Positions 1 through 14,070 are shown, numbered from the stretch's first letter. The stretch is 64,000 nt of DNA from Heliopora coerulea (GCA_030142905.1 JASJOG010000044.1:793001-857000); one strand, 5' to 3'. Translations and numbers: made by a program. Notes: generated by a model not told the origin, from the letters alone.

Positions 1-2526
1 GGCACTAGCAATAGGTAGAATAGATCGTGTTGTGAGATCTGAAAATCTGAATATGAGTGTATTGTTTAGCACTAACGGTAAGCAGAAAAGATTGGGTAGT
101 TGATCTAAAAACCTTAATATACCTACCTCAGAGTGGAATAAAATTGCTTTGCTGTCGGCAACTTGAAGCTGCAAACATGGAGTAGAGTCAGTTTAATATA
201 CGTGTGATTATCGTAACTATTCTAAGGCCAGGTACAACTGGAAAATGTCGTTGTGAAATCACTGTTTCCACTTTTGACAATGCTTCTTAATTTTTCCACA
301 CGCGAAACAGCTGCAAAAGCGAACTCGTCTTCAACAGACGCAGTAACAATCGTTGGCTTTGGCAAAATTAGGAGACATCAAGTTCCGCAGAAAACTTTTT
401 CAATCTCGACTACTACAGTTATTGGTATAAGTCCGAGCCTTTGTAATAAGCTTAACAAATGCTGAGAGAAACTGCTGTTTAAAGAATTAAAAACAAATGC
501 TGAGCAAACCTGGGTTGTTAACTCCGATATGCGTTTCTTATAATGTTCCTTTATATGATCCTCGCGCGACTTAGCATCGGATATCTAAAGTTATGAAAAT
601 AGAAAAGATCGAAAGAGAAAACGTCTCAAAAAGGCCCGAAAAATCTACATCTTTATGATGATATGAATGACTATGAAAGAAGATTAACAGGTTCTAAAAA
701 ATTACTGAAAGAACAATCTAAATCGTAAATATAAACTTATTTTATTTAAGGAATTTACACTAGACCAGAAAAAAATTAAAATGACAAAGGGCATTGCGAC
801 CTTGTTCGTGGGCCAGATGACTCCCATAACAGAAAACGAAATCGACGAAGATTATTTGGACGTTAAGGAAGACACAAACGTAGCCACTGGGTCTACTCAT
901 AACAAACCGTTAAGGATTCATCTACCTGATGCAGTAATACGGGTGATGCAGTAAAACTGGGTAATGCGTGCGCAAGAAAACGAGAAAACGATATACTGTC
1001 TTCTCAAACGTGAGCCCTTGATCAGAGTGAAGTGATGAGAGGTTTTCGCTCGAAACATCATTATCTAACTTTAATAATTTATAAAAGGTAGATACTAAAG
1101 TATACGGCATTTAGACTTTTTTATCTTTTCTATTTTAACGAGAACAGTTAAAGTCAACAAGAAACAACGATTAAGCATGCAATATTGCAATTTTTGTCGT
1201 TGCGAACCATACCTCAGATGTCTCCAAGGACTGAAGCATCCCAAGCTGAACGTTAGAGACGACCGTATGAATATGACATAAGAAATTTAAAATTAATTTA
1301 TTAGTTTAATATTTTTTAAAAATGACAGAGCAATAAAGAATAGTGAACAGAGGAAGTATATAATGTTTAATGTATCAAGCGGAGCGCTATAAAAGAGTTA
1401 AAAGATGAATGAGAAAACATGCACTGTGAAAGTTTATTTGAGACAAAAGATGGTCCGTCACTTGAAGAGATAGTAAACTAGACTAGTAAACTGTTCCTTT
1501 TCCTAAGTAGTCATTGATCCTGTCTTCGCTAAATATCCCGAATAAATGTCGCTCAATATCATTCCAGAAAAATCTACACCTCAAAATCGTTTAACAAACA
1601 TATCGACAATTATATGCACCAAAAATGTGTGAAGAAAACGACAACATATCTTGATACATACTTCGACAGGTCTTAAAAGCTCTTCGTCAGTTTCCAGATG
1701 ATCAGACTGTGGCTGGCCTGATGGATCTCCAGCAAACTATTAAAGTTAAGTTTAAGAAACTAGAATCTCACACCGTTTCTACCGAGTTCGTTCAGGGTCA
1801 TACCATCAAATGACGACGACTCAAATGAGCTCAACAAGAACCTTCAAATAACTACAACGAGCCTAATTGAACATATCACAAAGACGAAGAACAGTTGACG
1901 AAATATTGGTGAAGTTGAGGTGTGATAGAGAATACTTGTCCAAGGGTTACAGATTGTTAGTGATAAAAAGCAACCTCAAAGAAAAAAAAATTAGAATTGT
2001 CCACAAAAGTTAACTTTTAAGCAGTATTTTTACGTTTCTAGTCGGTTTTGGTTTCGTCCTGTGACTGTTTTTCCGGGTCTTAATCAGTTAATAGAGACTT
2101 CAAGTAAACGACAAATTTCTTTATTGTATACATGTTTCGGCAAAACTCATGCCATCTTCAGTACAAATGGTAATAGGATATTTACAAGCGATATTTATGT
2201 GACCTGATAAATATTACAAGCGTATGACTCATCTAATATGAATTCTCACACATGTGTCAGAAAGATTAATTACAAGGGTGCGACTGGTTAATGGAGGAAG
2301 TGGGCGTTGAAGGCGATATGTAGAAAGTTGATGACGTGTGGTAGACAAAAACAGTTAGGAAGAAGAAAAAAAATAAAATAAAATAAAATTAAATTAAAAA
2401 AAAAAAAAAAGATTAAAAATTATATGTGTATTGGTCCGGCCGCATTTTCAAACGATGAAATGTTTGTCAGTCTATCTGCTCTCGCGAATTATATGCTACC
2501 AAGAATGTTCAGGAAATCTAGCTTAC
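1..2526. other. Flank with no recognised gene; probable decayed retroelement remnants
   Basis: No exon of the neighbouring PPP1R21 gene and no other recognisable gene was found here. Short open stretches on the plus strand, such as 781-954 (57 codons from ATG), resemble nothing I know and are quickly interrupted. Around 2040-2300 a segment reads like the 3' end of a decayed retroelement, but this is a weak impression. A homopolymer-rich stretch of A with some T and G follows at 2365-2411. The missing 3' exons of PPP1R21 probably lie left of the window. Confidence 0.3.
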
Positions 2527-5500
2527 CTGTCTTGGGATACTTCTTCTGTTCACCTGGAAATTTTCAAGTTCCTCTTGAAGATACATAGCTTTCTAAAGGT
2601 AAGAGACAACAGCTAGAACAACGAATGATTTCTGTCATTATTTAACGGAATTTACATCACATTTACCTTGTGTTCTTTTTCGTATTTTATTTGTAAGAGC
2701 TGCGCTTCTAATAACCAATGTTCTTTATCCTAGATCAACAAATACGGAATGAATCTACGTTCACCTGCGTAAACTCTTAAGAAACTACACTCTCACTAGC
2801 GAAGGTTACCATGACGTTCACTTTTCCTTATTCTCTATAACAACTTGCCTGCTCTAATTTCGTTAATTTTTCAAGATTCAAAGACGCCTGAAGCGAAATA
2901 AATTTAAATAAACTGAAATGAGAATGAAACCAGACGAAATAAAGTGAAATGGACTAAAATAAAATGGAAGTGAAATGAAAATAATACAGACATATACACA
3001 ATCAGACGAGTACTCGGATATACAGTACATAGAGTATATATAAATAGTCCATTCAGTCGATACTATACATAAAGTAAACACAGTACTCACAAATACTATT
3101 GCATTCAGTACATACAGACTAAACAGTCTATCCATACCGTCCATACAATGAATGCAAGCAGTCCTAAGACTTCACACAGACAGTCTAACAGCCCACACAA
3201 CTCACTACCCTATTTACAGTACATACAACGCACACACACAGGTACTTTTACATACTGCACAGACAGTACATATGGTCCATACAATTGAATGTGATTGTGT
3301 GTACTGTATTTATAACCATAAAAACCTGCTTGGTTAAAGTTTCTCTGCTCTCAGTTGAACTGAGCAACGCCTTGTGATCATCCAAAGCTATTTTATATGG
3401 GATTGATTCAGGCCGCGGCTAACATAAAGTTCAAGATTAAAATTAGTGGCATAATGGAGTTGACAATTTTAGATAAAAAACTTTATGGTTGCAATAAAAA
3501 GTATAAATAAGATAACAAAACAGTAAAAAATACTAAAAGAACTAATGATGATGATGATGATGATGATGGTGATGACGACGACAATGACGACATCGATGAT
3601 GATGATGATGACGATGACAATGACGACATCGATGATGATACTGATGATGACGATGACAATGACGATAACGATGATGATGATGATAGCGATGATAATGATG
3701 ATGATAACGATGATGATGATAATAACGACGACGATGATGATAACGATGACGATGATGATGATGACAATTACGGGCCTAATTTACGTCTAACCACCTGCAA
3801 CGTTAAAACAAACCTTTATTAATTTCTTTATGTATTCTTTATTCTGTTGCTTGAAACTTTTTACAATAGGCAAACCCACGTCCTGTGTGAAAATAAAATG
3901 CGTAACCCGATTTTAATACAGACAGGTAAATACCCAGGGATAAAAAGTTTAGTCTTTAGAGCGAATCATTTTGCTGCAAAAGTCCTAAAACTTCATAATC
4001 AATCATGAAATGCCGTTACCTCGTCCGAAACAACACCCCTAACTTTCAATCCAGACCTCGAAGAGAAGAACTCGACATTCGAATGCAGAAAGCTGGCGAT
4101 CTGATAAATTAAGAAACAAACGTTATCCAATGTCGCATTGTTATTGTTATTATTATTATTATAATGAATATTTATACAGGATATAAAACTTCAGTTTTGT
4201 AAAATTAATTATAGAAACTGCTATCAACGTTTGTCCTGTTAAATTATCAAAAATAACAAAATAAATGAAATAAAATAAAGGAATAAAAATTAAAAATTTA
4301 AAAAGTATAGAATTATAAAAAAAGTAGATTAATGTATACAAAGTTAAAATGTCTACATATTAATAGATAAGCTACGTCGGTACCATTGATCTTCGCATCG
4401 TTGCTGACAAAGTATTATACAGTTTTCCTCCACCAAAGTAGAAGCTCTGCTTCGCAATTTCTAACTTAACTGGTGGCAGTTGAATCGAGATGTTATTGTT
4501 TCTCGTCCCTTTCCCATGATTCGCCATTTGGAAATAATTATCAAAAGTCTCATGTTCGAGCTTTTTCTGGAGACACTTTTCCACCAGAGAGCAAATTTGA
4601 GATTGTATCAGTTCTTTGGTACTTGGTACAGATTTGGTACCAATAACCTTACATGCACGTCTCTCTAACGTGCATTCTTAAATTGCATATGGAAATGTTT
4701 TCAAGTGATTGCACTAAAAAACACGCAAAAAAGTTTCTTCACAGAAAAACAACGTAAAGAATTTACAGAGCCATTAAGTGGCAAAGTATTACCTTTGCAG
4801 AGGATGCAACCAGCGAAGCTAGGCAGGTTTCAAGGCATTCGTTCGTACTTTTCACAGTCTAAATAATTGGATGCAGCTTTATGTAACAGTAAAACAAACG
4901 TGTACAGGAATATGAATCAAGACGTGAAAGTCAAAAATTAATTTTCAAAAGAAAAAGATAGTTCCAGCCCGCTTTTTAAACCAGACATAAAAATTGGTTT
5001 TGTTGTCAGATAAGGAAACGTGTATCTAGGGCTACAAAAACGATTTCTAAACCCCAGACGGGGATCGAACCCGCAACCTTGAGATGACCGGTGAAAAGTT
5101 CTAACCAGCCATCAGAAGGCTGAGCTAGAGTGTAGCATCGGTCATCCAAATTTTGTGGGCTCGATCCCCGCCTGGGGCTCAGAAATCGTTTTTCTGAGGA
5201 TAGAGGTTGACGAACGTTCATCTATCCTTCAAGGTATCTCCAAGCTTCCACATTTCCTTCATGTATCGCGCTAAAATCAAAAATACTTCCGTTGAAGTGC
5301 TTGAAATACCACGAGGTTTTTACTGGAAACTTTGAATTTTGGGTCACATTGAAGTTTCAACGATGATTCCTATTACCTGAGTGATGGTGGGAGTTTGATG
5401 TTCCAGCGTTTTCTTCGAGTGAAATGCCGTCGATAAACCTAAAATTAAAGGCAAGGCAAAAACTTCACATTATTGCCAATAAAAACTTATTACAATGGTT

Positions 5501-8500
5501 AATTACAGAAAAAATATTTAAATGAAAAAATGCGGCTTTTACATCGTTGGATTGTGTACAAACTTTAAATAAGTGACACTACCTTTGAGTACATCATGAA
5601 ATTTTGCAGTGGTTGAATCGAGCAAAGCGAAACACTTCCCAGAATTAGAATTCAACAAACCACCAGAACCTGAACAGGAAAACACAGCAATAAATTTACT
5701 TTTAATGAAGCAAATATCTGAATAATTTGTAATCTAGTTGCATGAAAGCTTTCAATGCTGAATTGGCGAAAAGTTAGCAGCAAGTCCAAGCTACTTACCT
5801 GCTGAGGCGAGAAGTCGAAAGTAAGTATCCAGTTCACTTATAACTGAGACAAACTTAGCAAATGCGTCAAGCATTGATAAACTAAGCTGCTCCATTGAAG
5901 CCGAATACGTGGATTTAGAGCACTCTTCTTTAGTACTAAAGATTAACGAAGGAAAACTATTCAAACTAAGGAACAATAATTTATTGTAGGACCAGCAAGG
6001 CTCCAATTTGTGACAATTTTAGCCCGAAATGTGACAACAAGTTTACACTTGAGACTAAATGAATAGATGTGTGCGCCAATGTCAACTAGAAATCTTGTCT
6101 ACCACGTGTTTTAAACTGGTGCGGTGCATAATCGATGAAAACCTCCGACTCATGAAAGTTTCATTGTTCTTATTCCCCCAAATAATGTCTTCGTAATCGA
6201 ACTGTTTTATAGAGTTTGTACTGTACGTTGCAGGGGCGCCACTAGGAATTTCAAGGACCAGGGTTCGGATAGTAGCATCAAGGCACCGTCGGGGCAATTT
6301 TGATCATTTCGAGTGAAGTAGATCTACATGTCTTTGGAAAATGAGGGGAAAAAAGTTGCCGATAAAAGGTACATATAAGTTTTCCACAAAAAGGGTAGGG
6401 GTCGCGAACCCCCTGCCTCCACTCCAGTTGCGCCCCTGCGTTGGACTGTTAGGTCGGTTACTTCTGACTACTCATACATTTTTTACCTCAGGGTGTGGTA
6501 TGACAGTAGCTTTTGTAAATAATTGGAATATTGGTGAAAAGCTTCCGAAAATTCTTGAAAGCCACTCGCTGTTTCCTGTAAACAATGCAACACTTCAGAA
6601 ATGCGCGAGTTTAGAAAGTTATTTACCATGTTTCAAGCTCTGTTCAAGCTGTTTAAATCCGCCCCTGATAAGGACAAAGTACCGGTATGCTTACTTTACG
6701 ATTTGTTCTTATGTTCCTCTTTTCTTATATTTTTAATAAGTATCTGTCTACTTCTCTATGTAGTTAAAATATCTTTCCAGTCGTGTCGTTAGTCAAAAAT
6801 ATTGAAAGCATTTACTGCTATTAGACCTCAGCAAGGGATCACACTAAAAAGTAATGAAGGCGGCACTTGTAACAGCAATTATTATTGGGGGTTTTACTGC
6901 CTGCGGAAACCAAGGACTGAGGCTGATACAGACTCAGACATATTGTAGGGAACCCCTGACTTGACAAAAGAAAATCTGAACGTAAGATCTTACCAAGGTG
7001 AGCAAAATATCTCGTGTTACTTGGCAGCTGAAGTTATTAAAACTTTGTTCCACATTTCGAAGAATAGTGGCATTTTGATGAAGATGTTCGCAGAGCTGGA
7101 ACAAAGACAGACAGGTTAAAGTAAAATAATCGCTCAAGCGCGACTAAAAGTACTGGCGGTCGCATTAACGAATTGATAAAAGTGTTCGATTTTTCTATCA
7201 ATAGAATTTTGCTATTGGCTTTGGTGGGTATGTGAAGATGCTGGTCGTCATTACTTTGATTGTTGATTTCGTTAATACCCCTTCAATACCCTAGAAAAAC
7301 GGATATTTTTAACAAGTTACAGGTGTCAAGTTACCTTTTTACTGATATCTGTTGGTTCATCAAATAAAACTCTAATTCTCTAAAATTAGCAAAACAGATC
7401 GATCAAAAACAGTTTCAAAGAATACCTGAAAGTCGTTTAAAAATCTGAAAATTGAAAGGTCTTCAAATTTTAACGGAGAATGTGCAGTTACGGAAGCATT
7501 AATTTGTTGAAACAAGGAGTGGACAATGGGTGGGGATGGATGGGGATGGGCGGGATGGTGAGAGGGGTCCGAGAGATGATAGGATGGTAGAGAGGGGTAG
7601 GTGTGAGGATTATAAAATTTTCGCAAGGGAAAAAATTTCCGTCTCAAACTGCCTGACAGTTTGTAAAACGTTTAGAAGATGACCACAGTAGGTTTCAAAT
7701 AAATTTCATCCGATTTAAAACGTTGCCACGATATCTTGGCCCTGACCTGTTCCATATAAGTGTGGTAATCAGATAGTCCCGCCAAAAAGATTCGAAGAAT
7801 TTCCAGGGCTTCTGTGACAAGCTTTTTAATTTTAACCTGAAAGAAAATAAATGAATAGTTTGTTTGACAACGGAGGGATACTTACGACAAAACAAAATGC
7901 CATATTGAAATGACATGAGGTACGCAACTTGTAATAGTCTGAAACTACTAAAGACGGTGGCTCAAGACGATTGAAATAATTTAGTTAGAGAAGTATACTG
8001 TACTTAACAATAAAGAAACTACTCAGAGGGAAACTAGAGTTTGAAAAACTGTTATCATATTTTTCAGCTCTTTTTCATAATCGAAGAGTAAGTTAGACGT
8101 TCTCCTGTATCTACACAAACGAGCTTACATGACGCAATTGGAGGGTAGGAACTCCATTTAAAAGGCTAAAAAGAGCAAAATACTGGTCAAGCGTAAAACA
8201 GAGCGCTGGACGTGTTTTCCAGGGTCGCGAGTACGACTAGACCTGACGGTGCATTTTCTGAAACATAAGTCAAACAGGTTTTCAAGAGGGTTTTCGTTCC
8301 AAAGTATACACTTAGGAATCAAGGAATTTGTATTTGGTGGAGAAAGTTTTCGAGTATCAGAATCTTACATTTTAAGACCAAGCCGGGATCAGTAGCGATA
8401 AATGCAACTCTAGGTCCTCCGGCTGGGAATCGAACCCGCAACCCTGAGAATGTAGCGCAGTGCTCTGCCAAATTAGTTAAGGCCGTCGCTGTCAAGAAGC

Positions 8501-11500
8501 TAGGCCATGAGTTCTTTATATAAAATGTTGGTAATGTCAATGAACGGAAAGAGTAATTGAACAAGTATTTAGCATTTATGTCTGATCATATGAAATGGAA
8601 TTTGTATTTGATGAAGGCAATTTTGGACAGTAAATCCTACTGTTCGTTGAATATTCACCAACGAATCACTCTCCTTGGTGTTCGTTCGATGATAATTGAG
8701 TGTAATTACCGAATACTACTAGTAATCTACCGTAGAAAAGAACAGCTAAATATCTGCCTAGATGATATAGGTCCACAACCATTAGCCAAACTTGGTTTGA
8801 TAATTGAGAAAGGTTGGCCATATTTTAGCCGTACCTGTCGTTTGCAGTCATGAGGAGGGACATTCAGTTTATTTAAAGCTTTCAAGCCTGAAATGCAAAA
8901 TGGCTCATCATAAAGTCATTAACATCGGGCAAAGCAAAATTTTAGTACAATAATTTGAGCAATCTCTCACGCCTAAAATTCGAAAAAAAAATTAACAGCT
9001 AAATATTAAAAAAGAACGAATATGTGTTGTGCCTCAAAAGCGCTACAACGGGAGCTACTGTTGAACTAAAGGAAACTAAAGTACAACAGAAACATAATAA
9101 AATCATTGACAGTATTTTACTCTCGACTTTCTCTCTAAATGTAAGCTCTCAACTGTAAGAATCAATGTCATTGCAATTGCATTTCAAAGTGAAGTCAGCC
9201 TTTCAGTTTGTTTTTTTGAGTAAACGTCGAAGCTACACGTACACGTCTGTTTTGACAGACTAACATGACAAATCAAATACTATCAGTTCATTAAGCTTTT
9301 ATGACAGTTTTAACGTTCACTGATTGTAAAAGTAGGCAGGTTTCAACATTTTCTCATTAATCCTGCAAGAACTTTTCAGTCACTCTTTTAACAATGTAGG
9401 CGGTGAGCTCAGGAAAATACACAAATATGATGTATCGTTGTGCAATCTTTGGAATTAAAATACATAATTTTCCAGTAAAAAATTGACCATGACAATAAGA
9501 TTGATCATGAATAATCAGACCAGGTATGAAAATTTGTTTGAACTGAAGCTGGGAAAGAAGAGTTTGCCTAGAGCAGTCATATATAGTATCAACAACAATT
9601 CCTTTAATTATGGTCTTGAAAGAACAGGACATGGTTATTTCTCCTTAGTATCTATGATTACTGAACATTTTTCTAATGGGCAAAAGCACATACATATATA
9701 AAGGCAAATCAACTTACTGGTGTCATTAAAAAGAACTTTCTCAGAAACAATACTGGAAGCAATTTCTAAATATATGGTAAATACAGTTTAGTTAAACATT
9801 ACACTGCCCACTTGCAACCAGTAACATGGCCAGATCTACATCTCATGGAGGGGGGAGGGGAATTCTGTGAACTCAAAGATGGGCTACAGATGCCCTCAGA
9901 TACTCATTCAAGGCAATCCAAAATGTTTTGTGTCATACTTCAGGCAATGATGTTATCAGTACAATGAAGTTGGGGGGGGGGCACAGGTGCCCAGAGGCAC
10001 CCCCTTGGCCATGCCACTTCTTGCACCATGTACAAATACATGTACAAATAAAAACAATTCCAGAATGCCCCATGCCATTCTAAATAAATTTCATTTTCTA
10101 GACCAACACTATGGAACAACACATACCACAAATAACATAAAAAAGATCTTTTGTCCTACTTTTTGGCCTCTAACAATAGCAGAAGCTGAGATAAAACCAA
10201 CTGCTTAATAGAAATGCAAGTTTAATTATGAATATAATCACTATAATTGTAATTTAATAATACGAAATTGCAAAAGTACCATATTTTGATGCTAGTTTCT
10301 TGTTGAATACATGTGCTTGTTGCTCACTAAAACACAGATAAACCAAGACAAAACAGATTAACTGAATTTTACCCACTTAGTACAAAATCTGCTGCATCAC
10401 AATTGCACTTTTAAATTTACAAAACCAATGTTTTGAAACATAGGTATCACAAGGGGACAGGGGGGCATAGGTCCCAAGTCCTTACTAGTTTCTTATCCAA
10501 AAAACTCTTTTTCCCAACCAATTTCTGACCAATTTCTATTGAACAAGTTTCTAAAAAATTTCTTATCCAAAAAACCTCAGGTCATTTTACAGTATTCTAT
10601 AGAGCTCTGTCAGAGAAGGGTGTTCCAGATATTTTGCCCACCTGAAATGCATTTAATTGTAGTAACTGTAAATAAGAACATTCTAATTGTTAACTTGCTG
10701 AGCTAATTTAAAAATTATCCTAACAGGGTCATGAGTATTACCTGGTACTTGTAAAGAAGCAATAAACTGTATCAAGAATTGAAGAGATAAATTACCCTTC
10801 TTAACCCTTTAACCAGACTGATTGTATATATAAAAGTGCTGGTTAAAAGAACCTGCCTGGTATGAGGTCAAAATGGAAGAAAGCTGTCTCCAAAGAACCC
10901 CTTTTATGAGAGGTTTTTCCACAAGTTTTACACTGAGTTAACCATAACCAACAAAGGTAAAAACTCACCTTTTTTCAGCTTTTATAGAAACAGTCTTCAG
11001 GTCTTCAACACATTTTTGCAATCTTGCCTGAAACATCATGCCACATATAAAAATATGTTTTTGGAGGAAAAGTACTGATGAAAATATTAACTGAGTGTAT
11101 ACTATGCATGCACAGGGAAACAGATTTTAAAGCTCTGACCAGAACTGGATCCAGCTGGAACAATTAAAACATAACTTTACTGTAGTTGGGAAGGGAGAGA
11201 TCATGAAAGGAATTCATTCCATTAATGTCTCTTTCACAATACTCCTCCCAGAGGGTAATATGAGGTGTATTGTGAGCATGATCTGCTTTCTTGGTGCAGG
11301 GAAAAGTACCAGAAAATATGGACTTATAAATTTGAAGCTAAGGGTTGCTGTTACTTAACAGTAAAGAAAACTAAGTTTGTATCAGTACCTCAAGCATTGC
11401 CTTTTCTTCTTGTAGTTTTTGAACAGTGATCTTATGCTTTTCATTGTTCTCATCTATGACTCTTTGGTGACTTGTTGAGTTTCTAAACAATGCATGACAG

Positions 11501-14070
11501 ATCATGAAAGTGCACAACTGAGTTTTAAACCTTACAGTAAATGTGGGGTTAACCTGAAATGATGTCACAAGTTAGAATACACAACAAAATTGACTATCTG
11601 GTTTGTCTACATGTAAAATCTCCACTTTACACAGAAGGCAAGCCATACATTTCAGGTGGTTTTACTAGGTAAGATGAAGTGGTAAGAGACCCAAAATTCC
11701 AGTTGGGTAGGATACCACTTGTACTGGTTATATGATTAGAACAGAAAAGGTAACATACTTTACTGTATGTTAAATCCTATGCATATATGTCATGTGCTTA
11801 TATTGAACAGAATGATATACAAACTTTTCAAATGATTCCAGTTTTTCCTGAAGATCCATGACAATTGCTCGATGCTTCTGGTTAGCTTCAAAAAGCTGTA
11901 ATAATAATAAAAAAACCCTGCTTAATGAAATCTCTGAAGGACCATTTGGACCTGAAAGGGCCAAGTCTTAGAATTTTCATCTGGTTAACTTGAGATAGTT
12001 AATGTTTTATTTACATTGTAGCTGAAAGAAACCAGAATATCAGACAATAACTGTAAGCAACAGTCTAAATTGTATAAACAGCTTCAAAGAATGGCATTCT
12101 GTAAAATGATTTCAAAAAGGATAATTCTACAGTTACAACATACAGTATAGCACTATAACAGCAAAAACATTACTCTACAAATAAAGTATGTAGTGGCTGC
12201 TTTCAACCATTCATACCTTGCTTTTGATTTTTCTGCACATACCTCTCTTTGAAGTTTCACATTTTCTTCAATTTTCATCTGTAGCTCCTCAGCAGCCACA
12301 CTGTCTTCAAATGGATTTGTATTTGAGGGCTAAATGATGTTCAAAATTATATTTAACATTGTTGATAACTAAGTACAATGAACAGCTTACCAATGTGATA
12401 ACACAGTCTATACTTTATTTACAGTATTAGCCAGACTCGTAGTGATGCACTCTGTTCAAATACAAAATACATGGTCATAGTGAACTGGATTAAAAACCTT
12501 TATAAATAATGGGGTTTAAAAATTTGCATTTATTTGTTATAATTTCTAAAGAAAGCATAACCAATTTCAGTCTTAGAGAAAAATAGGGAAGAATGTAAAG
12601 TTAAATTGTATATGATATATTACCTTGGTGGCTTTGTTTTTACTTGTCAAAGAAGCTTGATCAAGTTCATCTTGTAGAATTCCCACACGTTTTGACAACT
12701 ATGGTAAATAAGTTAAGTTTATTATTAAACTATTCAGTTATTTAAAAATTATAGACTGGAAAATTTTCTGGTATTATAGTATCAAACGAAATAAATTTTA
12801 TTATATACTTCAGTTTCAAAGGTTTTTTTCCCCTGTTTAAACAACTACTGTAATATAAATATGTAAAATTATGCAAATTCAACTACACAGGACCATAGCA
12901 AATTACAAATCTCAAACACAAAGAAAGCTGGGATAATGATCTTTATAAAAAGGTATAGTAACCTAGATTTTGTCAGGATTTCAACCAAGTTCCATTTTAC
13001 TAGTACATGTAAAGTTTTGAAAATAGTATTGCACTTTATGAATTCAACCTTTCTCCTTGTTAATAAAAAGTTTGAAGGTTGACATTCTCAAGTCTTTCCT
13101 TCACCTACAACAGACAATCTCTGGGAAGACCACAAGATCTATGACATTAACAAGTCTAACCCATTAAAGGGTAAGGGCACACTTCAGTATTTTACCCTGG
13201 TTAATGCCAGATGACTTTTCATGTCACAGTGATAAGCCGAGGGCATTAAAGGGTTAAATGCCATCTCCGTAACCCATTATGGGGCAAGCATACATGTTGG
13301 TATTTATTCTGGCTAATGCCTAATGATTCTACTTGTGACAGAGATGAGCCCTAAAAAAGTTAACAATTAACCTCTCCATTACCTGGTCATTTCGGAACTG
13401 TAAACTGTCTAACTCCTGTTCATATTTTCGAATGGTTTGTTCACGGTGTTTAAGCCTTTCCTAAGAGGAGATGATCATTTTGAGTCCAATGTAAATAATT
13501 AGCCCGGTGCTCAGAAGACACAGTAAAATATAATTGGCAAGTAGGCTATGGAGATGAATTGTGAACTGTTTCATGGTAACAATGATGTTTATATTAATTA
13601 GTATCAGGAAAGTAATTAAATATTGTAAATCTTTTTTTGAGAATTCCATGATCATGTCTGACAAGTCAAGATATTTTAGTGACTTGAAAACGTAGGTATC
13701 CTATAGTGTCAAAAAACTTAGGGAACCGTCTTACGCACTCTCAAATTAGAAATTTTAACCCACTGGTCCCACCTCACTATTTACGAAGTCCCAATCAAAT
13801 CTTGGGGTGATCATTTGTAACACTATTTCCCCCAAACCCTCTGTTTACCTCCAAGGTTTTTTGTGAATCCTGTCCCTCGATAACAGCTTTCTTCAAGACA
13901 GCATTCTGCGCTCTTAGCTAGTGGAAAGTGATCAAATCAAGTGACATTAAGACAACACAAAACAAAATTTGAATAATTCTAATTGGACGATATTTCAGTC
14001 AACATACTTTTGCAAACTCGGTGGCCAGCTTTTGATACTTTTCTTGTAAGTTAAATGACTCGTTATTCAT
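2527..14070 (-). CDS. PPP1R21: PPP1R21 (KLRAQ-motif protein), multi-exon, 3' end outside window
   Basis: This is a coiled-coil protein, in animals part of the early-endosomal FERRY complex and a protein phosphatase 1 partner. Exons in gene order: 14008-14070, 13849-13917, 13383-13460, 12624-12698, 12243-12329, 11825-11895, 11389-11482, 10969-11027, 9718-9765, 8835-8887, 7747-7836, about 7510-7426, 6994-7095, 6487-6575, 5799-5935, 5583-5669, 5377-5438, 4793-4858, 4020-4100, 3814-3882, 3326-3418, 2849-2887, 2667-2729 and possibly 2527-2592. The N-terminus reads EKYQKLATEFAK then LRAQNAVLKK, the family's KLRAQ motif. Later blocks such as IASF, LLSSTESRE and DKEHWLLEAQL match the family in order, and intron phases join for most exons. 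The exon linking 10969 to 9765 was not found, the 5' edge of the 7426 exon is unclear, and the 2527-2592 exon rests on splice signals and phase only. The start at 14070 fits the family's short leader. Confidence 0.9.
2849..2887 (-). other. PPP1R21: 13-codon PPP1R21 micro-exon followed by a GC-AG intron
   Basis: The exon encodes ASLNLEKLTKLEQ, which matches the family segment between the LLSSTESRE block and the EHWLLEAQL block. It is preceded by a cag acceptor. The following intron starts GCAAGT rather than GT, the usual form of a GC-AG intron. Both boundaries are phase 0, which fits its neighbours at 3326-3418 and 2667-2729. Confidence 0.75.
3541..3770. repeat. Imperfect GAT/GAC trinucleotide microsatellite
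   Basis: The stretch is almost entirely GATGAT/GACGAC/AACGAT units. It lies in the PPP1R21 intron between exons 3814-3882 and 3326-3418. Open frames through it encode only runs of Met, Thr or Ser and are artefacts of the repeat. Confidence 0.9.
4375..4651 (-). mobile_element. C-terminal fragment of a LINE-type reverse transcriptase ORF
   Basis: The minus-strand frame ends at a TAG near 4373 and contains a pattern like H-x-K-G-T-R, then a run of Pro/Val/Lys residues, then KQSFYFGGGKLYN and a short Ser/Thr/Arg tail. This is the typical ending of non-LTR reverse transcriptase ORFs of the kind H..TR....KxSFxYxGxKxWNxLP. No reverse transcriptase catalytic motif is present, so this is a dead 5'-truncated copy. 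It lies in the PPP1R21 intron between 4793 and 4100, and the flanking PPP1R21 exons are in phase without it. Confidence 0.6.
5036..5195. repeat. Foldback element with a tRNA-like arm
   Basis: The left end (around 5040-5072, with 'ggggatcgaaccc') and the right end (around 5158-5192, with 'gggctcgatcccc') are inverted repeats. On the minus strand the interior holds a tRNA-like A-box region and a GGTTCGATCCC B-box. No intact cloverleaf is evident, so it looks tRNA-derived and not a working tRNA. It lies in a PPP1R21 intron. Confidence 0.55.
6230..6440. mobile_element. Short non-autonomous DNA transposon (copy 1 of a family seen again at 41266)
   Basis: The element starts with CAGGGGCGCCACTAGG and ends with GTTGCGCCCCTG, so its termini are inverted repeats of hAT type. 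The interior ('gatcatttcgagtgaagtag' and a G-rich run before the end) closely matches 41266-41478. No transposase is encoded. It sits in the PPP1R21 intron between 6487 and 5935. Confidence 0.65.
8395..8505 (-). repeat. tRNA-like SINE fragment
   Basis: On the minus strand there is an A-box-like segment (TTTGGCAGAGCACTGC) followed by GGTTGCGGGTTCGATTCC, a good Pol III B-box. There is no complete acceptor-stem pairing that I can see, so I call it a tRNA-derived SINE piece inside a PPP1R21 intron. Confidence 0.5.
13156..13345. repeat. Two diverged copies of the 'taaccc...gccaga' foldback family
   Basis: The segments begin or end with 'aacccattaa' and 'attaaagggtta' and contain 'ctggttaatgccagatga', a motif also found at 32240-32700, 46972-47062 and 56948-57048. 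They lie in a PPP1R21 intron. Confidence 0.45.

Noticed and set aside
3483..3790. Poly-Ser and poly-Met/Thr open frames
   Set aside because: They are produced by a GAT/GAC trinucleotide repeat in a PPP1R21 intron.
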